Source of the DNA: Talaromyces rugulosus
Lineage: Eukaryota > Ascomycota > Eurotiomycetes > Eurotiales > Trichocomaceae
Assembly (NCBI RefSeq): GCF_013368755.1
Contig: NC_049561.1
Location: forward strand, 248,001 to 312,000
Length of the DNA: 64,000 bases
Direction: 5' to 3'
The position numbers were made by a program, and so were the translations under genes. Below are positions 11,179 to 23,047 of the stretch, in pieces. The notes below the pieces were generated by a model. The model worked only from the letters and a program-made list of their open reading frames with translations. It made no database searches and was not told where the DNA came from. The first letter of the stretch is position 1; every line of letters starts with the position of its first letter.

Positions 11179-12931
11179 TTAAGCAGCCTGGGCCTGGCTA
11201 CGACCCTTGTTGACGTTACCGCCGCGACCGCCGCGAGATGAGAATCCTCCACGGCCTTGCTCGCGCTGATAGTTGCCACCGCGGCCCTGACTACCGGCAC
11301 GGCCATCGGATCGGCCACGGTTGGCACCACCGCGACCATTGGGGAAGGCGTTGCTGAAGTTGCCAGTGCGAACGCGGCGCTCTTCCACAGTCACCTGCTC
11401 ACTGCCGATCTGGTGAGGGTTGGCTGCAACCGCAGCGTTGTAGGAAGCCTGGTCGGCAAAGTCGACAAAGGCGCAGCTCTGTATATAACATTAGTAATGT
11501 CCTATGTTGGAATCATGCAGGGATACATACTCGTGAACGGTTCACGTCAAAGTGGGTCAGCTTGCCAAAGCGAGACAAAACAGTCTTAAGCAAAGAGGCG
11601 TCAACCTTCTCATTGACATTCTTGATATAGGCGGGGTGTTTGTGATCGTCCCCGGCGCGAGATTGCTTCTTGCCGTGGTCGTGGCCGGCGGTTTGCCATC
11701 CAGATCCGTCAGTTGACGATTGCTGGCTGCTAGTGGATGCCTCAGCAGGGACGGCAGCGGCAGGCTGTTCTGGCTGGAGCTGAGCTGGTGCTGCTGATGG
11801 CGCAGGCGCAGCAGCAGAACTCTTAGCTGGAGCTGTAGGTGCAGCCGCAGTAGCAGTAGCAGTGGCCGCAGTGGCAGCGGCCGCGGCAGCAGCGGCAGCA
11901 GCACGGTTTTTAGCGGCAACGCTTGCCCAAGACATGGGCACAGCCTTGGTAGGAACCACAGGTTCCTTCTTAGCAGCCGGGGTAGACTCTTTAGGGGTGC
12001 TGGTAGCCGGGCTTGGTTCTGCGGTCTGGGGCTTCTCAGGCTGAAGCACCTCAGGCTCAGCGGGCACAGCAGGAACTGCAGGGGTCACGGGCACCGCGGC
12101 CTTTTCCTGGGTTGCAGCTTGCGGGATTTTGTCAAGCTCGCCGTTGGTAGTAGCGGCTGCAAGTTTAGTGTCGACCTCGGAAATGGCATCATCGTCAGTT
12201 CCCTGGGCGGCGATGGGCTGCTCAAGCTCCGAGGTGGTCTCCTGCTGCGCGACAGAGGTATCCTGAAGCTCAGAGACGGATTTAGGCTGAGCTGCGACAG
12301 TCTCGTCCGCAACAAACTCCTCAGCCTCATCAGCCAAGTAGCGGAAGATATCGTTCAGCACGTAGTAGCCGTTTGGTTGCTGTGCAAGAACAAAGGTCTG
12401 AGAGAACTTGCGCGAGGGTTCAGAGCGGTTGGAGATTTCACCGATCACGGCAACAAGGATGTTGTCCATGGAGCCCTGAGTGTCAACATTCAAAACTCGA
12501 ACCTTGCAGTCGTGGAAGTCGAGGGCCCGAATCTTCTCGTTGATGGCCTGCCATGACAGATGTTAGTGCACAGAATATAGATTAAGGGTAAACCGAGAGG
12601 TATCGCTAACCTTCTGACCAACAGCGACTGGGACGGATTCGGCCTCAGTTCCAAAGACAAAATGAGAGTGACGAGAGTAGAAAAGATGGAGTCTATCCGG
12701 GTTGCGGCTCATAGTGGTGTAGTACTGCTCGACAAAGTACCAGCCGACCTCATCCTTGGGGATCTCGTTCTTGGGCTCGGAGCCCGCAGGTCCGTTCGAC
12801 GGAGTCGAGGTGGAGGCGGGGTGGTAGTTGTTGCCCATGGTGTTCACGGGCGCATGAGAGACGTAGGGGTCAGGGTAAGGGTGAGGAGCAGCGTAGGTGC
12901 CATTAATGGGAGGCTGGGTCGTGTCGGCCAT
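11179..12931 (-). CDS. NTF2- and RRM-domain RNA-binding protein (G3BP/Bre5-like)
   Basis: Exons 12931-12611, 12547-11531 and 11478-11179 join in phase to 545 aa. An NTF2-like domain spans about residues 60-180 (WYFVEQYYTTMSRNPDRLHLFY at its start). A long Ala/Pro/Glu/Gln-rich linker follows, with a near-pure alanine run. An RRM (about 410-485) is split by the second intron, with SCAFVDFA as its RNP1-like strand. The C-terminus is Arg/Gly-rich (RGG-like). This architecture is that of G3BP and yeast Bre5, which act in ubiquitin protease regulation and stress-granule formation. The domain call is firm; the specific role in this fungus is inference. Its stop faces that of Hsp90 across 1.3 kb. Confidence 0.9.
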
Positions 12932-14047
12932 GATGATTGATGATGGGGGAACGCAGGGAAATCAAGTCTAATGGAGATGGTCTAGGTGAAAAAGATGAAG
13001 TGGCGTAGAGGGAGTGATGCCAATGCGGTGTCTGAAAGAGGAAACGGTTCTAAAATCGGTTCGATTGCTCGATGTGTGAGAAAAACCTGTGTTTTTGGGG
13101 GGAAATGGGTCAGCACAGGTTGATGCGACCGCTTCGAAGACTGATTGCGAGCCTACCCAACCAAGGCGCGGGCAATAAATGCTATATCAACTCAGAAAAT
13201 CGAGTAAGAATGGGAACTTTTGCCGCGCGAATGCTAAAGTGCGCGATTGCAGCAGGGTGTGGGCGACAGGACGCAGATGGACAGGCGAAGGCTCGCAAAC
13301 GGAGAAAAAGTTTCTTCGGGCGGGACGAGGCGGGGATGGAAGGCGAAGCAGGACGATATGTCGAGTGATAGAGGATGAGAAAACTCGTGGATGGAATCGA
13401 AGAAGAGGGACGAAGCTGATGGCGAATGGAAATAATAAATAATGAAAGAAGAGAGAGGTCTGGCGACTTTTTGGCGGCTGGAGGACGGACTGAGGCAGAA
13501 GAAAGAAGCTTGTGCGAAGTCGCTGGTCTGTGCCCGCCGGCGCCTGACTAAGGCTCCAAGGCACCAAGGCATCACTCTCAGTATCATCTAGTTACAGTAA
13601 GCACTACAGTGGTGGAAGCGATGCTGTTTTAAATGCAGTGTTGGGCTAGCTCTGGCATGGTTGATTTTTGGCAATTGTATACAAATGGCATATTCTGAAA
13701 CTCACACATGGGCAGGTTATGAAATGAAATGAGCACAGAAAGGCAGAAAATATGCTGTGTTATGTAGAGAAAAGACTTGACACCTCAACAACAGACAGAT
13801 AAGTGGGACGTAATAATCAAACCAAGAGTTTGCAGTGAGTATAGCAAGGTATATAAACAAGAAATCACTAGGAGCAGAGACAGACAAAGAAACGCCAAAC
13901 CATAACCAACATGGGGCAGAAAGCAGCGCATGACAGCAATCGAATGGATACGCCGGGCGAAAGAGAATGAAAAATAAAAGAAGCAGATGGAATAGACAGG
14001 CTGCCCCCCAGCCAGTCGACAATAATATATGGCCGTGCCCGGTTCAT
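12932..14047. other. Upstream region of the NTF2/RRM gene and 3' flank of the small unknown gene
   Basis: The part next to 12931 is presumably promoter and 5' untranslated sequence of the NTF2/RRM gene; it is purine-rich on the + strand, hence CT-rich in the direction of transcription. Frames at 13.1-13.6 kb overlap this biased sequence on both strands, which argues against coding. The rest, up to 14047, is 3' flank of the small gene on the - strand. Confidence 0.55.
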
Positions 14048-14433
14048 TCAGTCCAGGGCCTTCTTCTCGTCCAAGATAACGGGCTTCCGCATGACGGCGT
14101 CTTGGCTGGTCATCCTTCGCCCGAGCGCACGTTCGACCTTGGCTCCGAGAGCCAGTTTGTTCAGGTTGTCGGATTTCTCTGCGCTGGGCACGAATCGCTG
14201 TTTGTCCAGGGGTTTGTTTTCGAGACGCTCGACGCCTTCGGAGTAATCCTTGATATCGGCCATTCGGGAATCGCCACTGGGCAGCGTACTGGTAGTCAGG
14301 TCGGAGGCAGCCAACGAGGGAACTCCGCTATATGTTGAGAATCGTTTTGGGTCGGTATGCTGGTAGAACGAGCTCGTGTCAGGACAGAGTTGAAAGGGGA
14401 AGGGGGGGGGGAGAGACGTACTGAGGGGGCCAT
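14048..14433 (-). CDS. Small unknown protein, about 107 aa
   Basis: Proposed exons 14433-14422 (only MAPS) and 14359-14048, joined by a 62-nt GT-AG intron. The spliced protein begins MAPSHTDPKRFSTYSG and ends DEKKALD. It is polar and charged, with no membrane segment, no signal peptide and no motif that I recognise. The 88 codons from 14314 lack an ATG at their upstream end, and extending the frame upstream to an acceptor and a tiny first exon gives a natural start, so I prefer the two-exon model. An alternative is a start at the internal ATG (MADIKDY). Function unknown. Confidence 0.6.
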
Positions 14434-15560
14434 GATAGGCCTCTCCGAGTCAAGCGAAGCGCGAGCCATGTCTGTTTATATACGTTTGGCGAATATTCAA
14501 GAAACCCGGATGCAACGGTGAGGTGGCGGTAGAAAGACCGTTTTGTTTGACAGGTTCGGGATTGACGTTTTTCTCCCACTATTGTCAGCCGAGACGAAGA
14601 TCACCAAGAACTAGCGACCGGGTTGTAACGAAATTATTCAGTTAGTTTCAGATTTTTGGTGGTTTCTGACACCAAGAACAAAGACAAAAAAAAAGGAAGA
14701 GCGGTGGATTGTGACGAGTCACGCAGTCGCGGGAGTAGTAGAGCGGGCGAGGGAGAGAGAGAGAGCAGGACTGCGTGGAGAGGGGCGACAAAGGGACTAA
14801 GCAACTAGTGAAATTAGAAGCACCACGCACGGCGATCGACAAGCCTGGAGGGGGAAGCAAAGCGCACGCGTGCAGCACTCAAATCAACAGTGTTTTGCTG
14901 CCTATTACTAGAATTTCTATTTGCATGCTGGTATTGCTCGGTGGTTTGACTACACTGCAGAGTAGAATAATGAAAAAAGACGCATGGCCCGGTGGGATGC
15001 CGACCCTGGACGATCGACGGGGATTTTACATTAATATATTAGCATGTTAATATATTCCGTAGTATCTGCAGGAATAATAGCGGTAATAGTAGTGGTGGTG
15101 GTGTAGTGTAGTAGTAGTAGCAATGCATATGCAGTTGTTATCTCAAAAGGGCGCAAAGAAAGAACGGGCCCTCCTCGCCACGTGCTGCCCAAGTCTAAAT
15201 TGAATCCACTGGCCAATAGTGACGAGTTACGCCGAAAATACTAATAGTACTAACGTTGGTTTGATATGTTTTCCGTCCTTCGCATGTGTCCTCCCTCCAT
15301 GCAGTAATTAGTAGTTAGTAATTAAGTTAGTTACTACAGAGTACCAAGTAGTGAAACACAGCGAACTGCTCGCCACGTGATCCAGTACGCTCACCGCCTT
15401 ACGTACCCTTCGCACTAGGCCAACTCGGGCAGCGGCAGAAATGCAGCACGCGATTGGCTGCCGGCCGGGACATCGCCTCTACATAATGCGGGGAGCAAAA
15501 AAGTGACGACGACAAACCTCATTCTCCTTATTCTGGTGAAAGCGTATCGCAAGCTCCATC
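14434..15560. promoter_or_regulatory. Divergent intergenic region between the small gene and the TPR gene
   Basis: About 1.1 kb without coding support. It holds two perfect CACGTG hexamers, at 15179-15184 and 15374-15379, both upstream of the TPR gene (about 380 and 185 bp before its ATG), and a GTA/GTG-rich simple repeat near 15082-15120. The sites are seen directly; use by a bHLH factor is inference. Confidence 0.45.
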
Positions 15561-17278
15561 ATGCCAAAGCCAAAATTCCTGTTGAAAGAAGCTGGGGCCG
15601 GCGGCAAGAACAAGCAGAAAAAAAAGAAGGGCAGGCTCCAGCACAGCGTGAGTGAAATCTATTTTGAAAAGCTGCTATCGGTATTGACTTGTTACATGCA
15701 AGGATCCCGAAACTGCAGATGAATTCCTGGCCGGTACGCATACCCAATACACCACCACTACATGCAACTTTGAGTCATTTTCATTTCCTCAAAACTAACC
15801 AGCAGTCCAGCTGGCGTCGACCAGGAAGAAGGCGGCGAGAAATGGCGAGCCGGAGACCCCGTCAAGGCCATGCGCTTCTTCATGCGCGCCATTGAGATCT
15901 ACGACAACGGGCTCAAGGAATACACCCAGTCGTTTGATCTAGCTTACAACAAGTACATCCATCCTGTATATTTCAAAGCAAAACAAAACTTGACGAGATT
16001 TCTGCGTCTAGAGCTCGCGTTCAGTACGAGATTACACAACACCCTAAACTTGCCGCCCAACTCCCCGCTCCACAGGTCAAAATCCTTCACATCGCGTTGC
16101 AGTCGCATCGAGACGCTCTCGTCCTCGAGCAAGACAATGCCGATGCCTTGTTCAACACTGCCCAGGTTCTCACCAGCATTGCAGAGATCTTGACCGAATC
16201 AAAACGTCCAAAAGAAACCCATCTCCAAGAGGCCCTCAAATACCTGCAAGAAGCGCTGGAGTTATTCCAGAGATGTCTCGTGTTACAGGAACTTCGATAC
16301 ACAGAATCCCAGGAGCAGATTAAGTCAATGGAATTAGGGGAACTGGATATTCCACCCGACGCTGATCGAGCAGACGTCTCGCAAAATACACCGGAAGAGA
16401 CAGAAACCGAAGAGTCGCCAGGAGAAGAGCAATGGGCTGCAGTTATCGAACCCGTCACAAAAGACACATTGGTAGACACGGCAGTCGCCCAGTTGGAGAC
16501 ATTATCGACTCTGTGCGGACTGCTTGCTTTGGACGGTGGCAACGGCTTGGCCTGGGTGGAAGAGTATTCATACGAGCTTTTGAAGACGAAAATTGCCGCC
16601 TATGTTGAGGGAACAGACAGGCATAATGAGGTCGCCCTGGCTCGTGCACAGTTCGTGGCTGCTTTGACCGAAATCCTGTACCGAGGCGGGCGAGTCGACG
16701 TTGAAACATATCAAAGAGAGCTTAGCAGCGCATTCCCACCTGAGCTCGACTTGTCAGATGACCCAGAAGGTCTTTGCAGCAAAGCCGAGGCTCTCACATC
16801 ATTCAACTCTGCAATTGCCGACAACCCTCCTATAGCCAGTGACGAGGAACTGCAAAGATCAGTGACATTGCGCTGGCAAGGGCTGACCACTGCCTTGGAA
16901 GCATTGACCGCAGCTTCTAAGCTGGCTACAACGGATAACGTCTGTAAAGTTCATATCGCCAGGGGAGACACCGAAATGTCACGGTGGCGACTCGCCGGTC
17001 CTCCTTGGGACTACAAAGTGGCGCAGGAATATGCCGCGACCCTTCTCAAAAATGCTCAGACATATTACCGTGGAGCTGCCACATTAGCCCGTAGGGACGG
17101 TGCCGCGGAAGAACAGGAGGCTTCCTGTAAAGAAGCCTTTGCCGCAGCTTTGGCTGGAGATGAGTCGAAATTAAAACAGCTGAAAAGCGCCGGATCCGAC
17201 AAAGTCCTGACCGTTGTCCAGGATATGGTCGAGGACGGCCTAGTAGCGCCAACGGATGCGGAGCCTTTGGTATACTGA
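15561..17278 (+). CDS. TPR-type protein with basic N-terminus
   Basis: Four exons, 15561-15647, 15703-15733, 15811-15952 and 16012-17278, give about 508 aa. The N-terminus carries a lysine tract (KNKQKKKKGR). Helical repeats with TPR character follow: KAMRFFMRAIEIYDNGLKEY near residues 60-80, then paired helices around DALFNTAQVLTSIAEIL and LQEALKYLQEALELFQRCL. An acidic Glu/Thr-rich insert lies in the middle and more helices follow. TPR proteins are protein-binding scaffolds. The basic N-terminus, acidic patches and size would fit a ribosomal-protein assembly chaperone of the Acl4 type, but I cannot confirm that by eye and leave the symbol empty. Exon 2 is only 31 nt; its borders were chosen because they alone keep the phase and give DEFLAAGVDQEEGG. 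The stop lies 18 bp from the stop of Nnf1. Confidence 0.8.
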
Positions 17279-17296
17279 TGTTCTGTCGTGACCCTC

Positions 17297-18054
17297 TCAG
17301 ACAGCGGTTCTCTTTTTAATGTCTTCATCGACCTGCATGCTTTTCTGTCGCAGGCTGTGTTCCTTGCTGTATTGCGTCGATGCCTTGGCTGAACCTTCCA
17401 GGTCGGCCATGACGGCTTCTAGGCCCGATAGCAAAGATTCCATTTCCTTGCGCTGAGCAATGATCCTGTCCGCAAGCTCTGCGTTTTGTGACTGCGTCGT
17501 TTCGAGTTTAGCATTGAGGCTGTCTTGGGCATGTTCGAGAAAGGGTGCGAGATGAGCCTGGTAGAGACCGTCGGCACCCAGCATATGGGGACTATAGATA
17601 ATAATAATAAAAAAAACATATTAGCCCAGGTTAATTCCTTTCCTTTCCTTGTAAACAAAAACCAACACAAAACATACGGTACTGAACTCTCGCTCTCCCC
17701 GCCATCCTTTCGTCGCCTCGCGTCACCTACCAGCCTATCCAGCTCGTTCAACCCCTTGACGACCTCTCGCTCCTTCAGAATTTCATTGAACTCGGCCGTT
17801 GCACCCTCTTCCAGTTTGGCGTTCAATTGCCGATGCACCGACTCGAGACTGGCCGGCACATACCTGGCCGGCGTCGGGAAACAAGTAGCAAAGTTCTCGT
17901 ACGAGTTCGCTTTGACGGTGGCCCGAAGCGCCTTGTGGTAGATGTCCTGGAAGCGCGAGGCGCGCGGGCCGGGTGTCACGGCGACGGGGGCGGAGGGAGT
18001 GTTATCGTTTGCGGCTTGCTGCGACGGGCGGTCGTCTGGGGCTGGCGAAGGCAT
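17297..18054 (-). CDS. nnf1: Kinetochore protein Nnf1 (Mis12/MIND complex)
   Basis: Exons 18054-17678 and 17591-17297 give 223 aa, the normal size for the family. Residues about 28-110 contain the conserved N-terminal block (SRFQDIYHKALRATVKANSY, then FATCFP and the helix before LNELDRLVGDARRR). The second exon is a predicted coiled coil (LAPFLEHAQDSLNAKLETTQ and onward). In known fungi Nnf1 pairs with Mis12 and links the inner centromere to the Ndc80 complex. The start is the only ATG before the conserved block; upstream codons in the frame begin with TTG. A separase gene, another mitotic factor, lies 29 kb away, probably by chance. Family call is from recognised pattern, not a search. Confidence 0.85.
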
Positions 18055-18390
18055 TTCGAAGTCTTTATTCAAGCGTATTTTCTGTTCTTTTTTTTTCAAA
18101 GAGTTGGAGGTGGAGTCGGGGTTGGAGGGGAACAAGTGAGGTCAAAGTTGGGGCCAACGCGACACGCGCCGCGCCGGACTCGGGCCAATCACAACAACAT
18201 TCGCTGAGTAACTCTACACATTATTATTATTCCTACAAAAATATCCTACGAATACTCGGTCGTCCAATGTTTCAATTCAAAGAGAGAAAAAATATCAATC
18301 CCCCAATTATATTCCAATATATGAAATTACAGTCTCATATAACAAATCTTTCCGCCAACCAAACGCCAAAACATCAGACGAGAATATTCA

Positions 18391-19885
18391 TCAAATCGAC
18401 TCGGACCTTTCTGGCCTGTCCTCGTGCGATCTCGCAAACTGCCTGATACTCTCAGACTCTTCAGAAGAGCCGACACTCGCCAGCCCAGAAGACTGCTTCA
18501 AGTGCTTTCGGTTCATCTGCCTGAAATTCAACGGACGTCGTCCAGCTGCGTAGCTTCGGCGGCCACGATCACGGCGAAGGAACTTGGTGATCAAAGACCA
18601 TGAGATGGCAATGTAGATGATGCTATTCCAGAAGCCCTGCAAGGGAAGAACAATTGCGGAAGCAAGCTCGAGTCCAAAACTGACAGAGTTTGGACGAGCC
18701 AGACTGTACACGCGGTTGATGGTTGACGGGACCTGTGGACGACGAGGTATTAGCAAAAAGACTTTGGGGCTTGTTTACAGCCCGATCGATATTCTCACCC
18801 ATGTGACGAGAAGCGCAATGAAATAAAGTATGGCATATTTGCAGTATGCCCAGGCGGCCGCACTGGTCAATGCATTTCTTGCGTTTTGCCCTGCTGCTGA
18901 TGCCGGGGGGACAGGCTGCTTAATGGGCGCCATTGGGATGCCATCCCCTCTTTCCACCGTCACCGAATATCTAACATAGTTCTCGGCAGCTCCTGATATC
19001 CGTTCCGACTCTAAATCTCCATGACCGTGGCCGTGAGCCTGTGCAGTGGTATCTTTGGGACCATTTGCGTGTGCCGCCTCGCTAGTAATGCGGACCACCT
19101 TGGATGCGTGAATCTCAAACGCACTGTCAATAGTTCCTTGCTGATCCGCACTGCTGAAATTGTGGAGAAGACGCCGGTTCCGATATATATGCAGACCGAC
19201 GCGGATATATATGGTAAACGTCAAAAGAATGATAAACCACGTTGGTCCGTAGAAGACGGCAATGCGGAGGACGTCCCATGGGGTAGATACCCAGCACCAA
19301 AGCTAAGAAGCGCATGTCAGTCTTCTGGGCTAACGCAGGTGCTTGACGTGAGCAAACTTACCACTGCTGATCCATAAATGGGGCCCTTGGAATCGCTCTT
19401 GATGAAGAAATACACAAACGACGGAATGAATGGCACCCCGTAGCACATTATCGCATATTTCCACTCTATACTTCGCAGCCTCGAGGCGTCGTATTTTCGG
19501 AAAAAGGTCAAGTAGACGTTGCACGCCATGGCAAATGTCCACAAGGCATCGGCTGGCATGAACCTACATACATTCATCAATCTTCTTGTATCAACTTGGC
19601 TCTCACACAGAGAGACAGAAGGGCATACCATTGAATGAAAAAGCCCTGAAATAGGCAAAGCGCAGAGTATTGACCGGCCAATACTCCAGATCGCGAGACT
19701 AGAGTAGCTGCATTGGTCATGACATTGCCCCAAGAGGCATAGAACACTAGACGAGTGATGGGTTTGCGAAAAGACCGCGAGCATAGGAAAGTGCCGATGA
19801 CAAATGTCGTTGTCACGAGAGAGAGAATCGATGTGGTCCTTTCAGCTACCATGATGGCAGACAAGGCTGAATCGCTCAGAGACAT
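18391..19885 (-). CDS. cAMP-receptor-like seven-transmembrane GPCR
   Basis: Exons 19885-19629, 19563-19362, 19302-18799 and 18732-18391 give about 434 aa. Seven hydrophobic stretches can be placed: AIMVAERTTSILSLVTTTFVIG, TRLVFYASWGNVMTNAATLV, the segment across the first junction (GFFIQWFMPADALWTFAMAC), YAIMCYGVPFIPSFVYFF, VLRIAVFYGPTWFIILLTF, then after a His/Gly/Asp-rich loop ALTSAAAWAYCKYAILYFIALLVTW and finally FGLELASAIVLPLQGFWNSI. The TWVPSTINRVYS junction before the last helix is typical of fungal receptors related to Dictyostelium cAMP receptors. The tail is basic then Ser-rich, as expected for a phosphorylated receptor tail. Ligand unknown; it probably signals through a heterotrimeric G protein. 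Confidence 0.85.
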
Positions 19886-21640
19886 TTTCGGCCAGAAGGT
19901 AGAGGGATAAAGGGGGGAAATATCGATATTGAGAGAGATAAAGCTGGTTCAGTATGATCGATTCAATGCCAAATTACCAGTTCACGCCGTGGAGGCATCA
20001 AGACAACCACAAGATACATATAACAAAGGTTTTGTTATTGGATCAGAGCTCTAGGGGCCACGAATACACCTGGCAGTTGAGGAAAGAACCTGATGCTACG
20101 AGTCTGGTTCGTGCTGGCTGAGATCATGGTGTGCAACAAGCAACATTAATATTGACAGGCCGAGACTAATTTCCAGAAGAAATTCAAATAGCAGACAAAG
20201 GCAGAGGATGCTGTGCGGGGGATGAAAACTCTCAATGGACAAAAAAATCCTTTTCGACAAACTCAACGTTCGGGATTTGCCTAATCCTCGGTCCAACCCA
20301 ACATTGGGGCATTTCCCATTTCCAGCGTACATTATTAGTGGTGAACTTTCGATGAGGGGAGATACTGATTGGACTGCCTTGGGGGTTGTGCGACTGTGCT
20401 ATCCAGTATCCTTGTCATTTAGGTGACAAGGCTCGCATGCAGGCCCGCGCTTGGGCTGGATTAATTTTTCAAATATTATTATTGAAAACTAACCCCGGTA
20501 TTTTCTGAACTATGCCTGCTAGTATCACTCAAGCCGATGAACCCATGTATACCTCCGTAATTACTGCGTAGTATCATAGCTCGGTACACGTCAGGGGTGA
20601 GGACATCTTCGGATCTGTCCGGATTGGAACTGCTCGCATTAGAACATTGAATACTGATCGGGGAGATCAGCTTGTCTGCCACATCTATGGTGTTCTACGC
20701 CAAATGCGCTTGCTCGAGCAATATGTTCAAACCCGCGCTACTACCAAACTCGACCGATCTGGGGCCTCGCCGACTGCTGGGAAAGAAAATAATGATAACA
20801 AAAATCATACCACACCACACCACATCCGAAACGTAGCATGATTGCGAACTGTGCGGAGAAAAAATTCGCCTCGAACCAAATTGCGGGGGGATCGGAGAAT
20901 CGTTCATTACGCAAGCCACTCTTTTTAGTGCCTCGTTCAGGGTCGAATAGTATTAACGATACAAATTAAATGGCAATTATATATTGGCTTGGCTCTACCA
21001 ATAGGCATTGCCTGACTGTGTTTATCCGTGTATCGACAGGGGTATTCGATTAATAACCTCCCGGCTGTTATGGGCGGCATTGAAATATGTCAGGTCTGGT
21101 TACTTCGGACGAGATAATAGCTCTTTAAGCCTGGCCCAGGGGCTGATGTCACACCTGATCCTAATCGATATGGTCGCTATGTACCAAATACAGGGATGTA
21201 TCCAGAGCTGGCTCTCCTGAGAATTTCCTTGCTCCATTTACAGGCCGTCTAGGATCTAGTAACATAAATATCAAAGATAATAATACCCCAAATAACTAGA
21301 TCAATTATTGTTAAGCATTATCAATATAAAACGGATATCAGTTCATTACTGCTGTGTAATTTAGCTAGTCTGTTTATACATGTAGCCTTGACCTCAATTC
21401 ACTAAAAGCTCATCTCTGTTCCACAGGACCTATTTTTAGCTTTTTAAGGCTTGTCGCATGTTGGCTTTCAATGTTAGCGTTCAGTATCGCTCATCAGGAG
21501 TTCGGATGGCCCACAAAGAATGATAAATAATGTCAAAAAGACGCTTATGTGCCGAGACATGGAGTTAACGGCCCCTGAACAAAAAGTAAAATAGTCGAAT
21601 CTGCGTTTAGGGTGATGGAGTAAGATGCTTTGATAAGTAG
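19886..21640. other. 1.75 kb gene-free region
   Basis: From the GPCR start to the end of the F-box-like gene. Only short frames without codon bias are present; none has a start, intron pattern or motif that I can defend. The part near 19886-20100 should include the GPCR promoter. From about 21240 to 21420 the sequence is distinctly AT-rich. Confidence 0.5.
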
Positions 21641-23047
21641 TCATTCGGCTGAAGGTTCAAACAAAGTCGCTTTCCAGTCTTCTCCCCACCCTTCTAGTCG
21701 CTCTTCATCCCATAGAGCATATCCCCAATCCCAGTCTTTGCAACGTTCTCGGTTTTCTTTGAATGACCAATACAATCGTCGCCGCGGTGTATGGGACACT
21801 AGCCACGACACTTTCCAACCAATATTAGGCTGCTCGTGAGAAGGTAGTGTGGACCAGAGCTGTTCGAACTCTAGTATATCATGCTGGTTTAGAGGAATTC
21901 TAGGGCGTTTGTTAACCCAACAACTGCACCATTGGGGAATGGCTATGTCTTCAGAATAAAAAGCCGAATTAGCAATTACCAAATTTCGCCGGAGCAGACG
22001 ATCAGCATTCAGAACACGGTAGAGGAATCCCAGCCCTACCGACATCAATATCTCGAAATATCCATCATATTCCGCCTCATAACACTCGACGTCGACGAAA
22101 GTGTTACGCTTCGGACGTTCTTCCTCGGACATACTTTGCCAATGAAGATGGCATTCAATATTAGGTACGAGATTGCGAAGGTCGGTAGCAATTTCTTTCG
22201 AGATAGGTTTGTATTTGTCTGTCAAATATGACCATACGCATCCCAGTTCTTCACATTCCCAGGGAAACATTATGTCCCAAAATAAGGTATGATTCTCGTA
22301 ATCAGTATGAAGATGCCAGTCGTTTTCTTCCTCCAAGGCTGGGCTTTTATCAAACCAACATTGTTCACGAATTCCAAAAATATTAAAGAAGATTTGCAGT
22401 CGACATAATCCCCTCATGAAACGGGGTTTTTCGGTGTCGGATAAGTCAAGAGGTAGGATTTTTTGGTGCCATTGAGTAGGTTCAAGTTGTATCCACCTAG
22501 GTCGTGGTGCGTTTTTGGCGTAGTCTTCTAAAAAAAAAGTCCAACATTCGATATAGGTGAAATATTTGTATAATTTCTTCCAGGCTCCTAGGCTCATCCA
22601 ACTGGATTGACGGTGTGAGACCAAGCTTACGAATCTCTTCTTTACGACGCCAAGCATCTAATAAGGCAATAGCTTCTTCTTCGTGAAAGTTCAGCCATAA
22701 ACCTTTGGACCGTACTGCAGTTATTCCATCTGCGATGTCAAGAAGGTCTCCGTATTGTCTCTTCAAAAGAGAAGAGAGTACCTCTTGTCGCACTCTACAG
22801 TATACGTAGTAGAATTTTGGTGATGAAAAAACGAGCGACTTTAGAGAATCGAAATCCGGTATTTGGTGCAAGACGAGGGCAAGTACTTCTGGGGGGAAAT
22901 ACTCGAGAGACAGTTTGGCCTACGAGGAAATCAGAATATGATCCATTTCAACGTTCTCAAGGTACCTAGAGGTCTGGTTACCGTGGTGGTGGGCACAGTT
23001 TGCTGAGGAGCAAATGGTGGTAGAAATTTCGACGTCGTATTTGACAT
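21641..23047 (-). pseudogene. F-box-like fungal gene broken by a one-base frameshift
   Basis: Exon 1 is 23047-22982 (MSNTTSKFLPPFAPQQ onward). After a 62-nt intron, exon 2 starts at 22919 with an F-box-like motif (SLEYFPPEVLALVLHQIPDF), common in a large, expanded family of uncharacterised fungal proteins. The frame runs to a run of nine A on the + strand (22530-22538; nine T in the gene). Reading through it leads to a stop after about ten codons, whereas the other frame carries 300 further codons of convincing protein (EDYAKNAPRPRWIQLEPTQW to the stop at 21641). One base fewer in the run would join the two. So this is either a recent pseudogene or a homopolymer error in the assembly. The rest of the protein is rich in Trp, Tyr and Cys with no catalytic motif. 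F-box proteins usually bring substrates to SCF ubiquitin ligases; the role here is unknown. Confidence 0.7.
22530..22538. other. Nine-base homopolymer at the frameshift
   Basis: Nine consecutive A (T in the F-box-like gene). The frame before it ends in LYRMLDFF and the frame after it continues FLEDYAKNAP, so the break maps to this run within a few bases. Confidence 0.75.

Noticed and set aside
13072..13587. Frames of about 100-126 codons on both strands upstream of the NTF2/RRM gene
   Set aside because: Both strands are open in biased leader/promoter sequence; neither has a convincing start, domain or intron.
20235..20919. Short frames on both strands between the GPCR and F-box-like genes
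   Set aside because: All are below 80 codons, without codon preference or splice structure.
22497..22871. Programmed frameshifting in the F-box-like gene
   Set aside because: A T-run alone is not a recognised nuclear +1 or -1 signal in fungi and no stimulatory structure is apparent. A pseudogene or sequence error is simpler.
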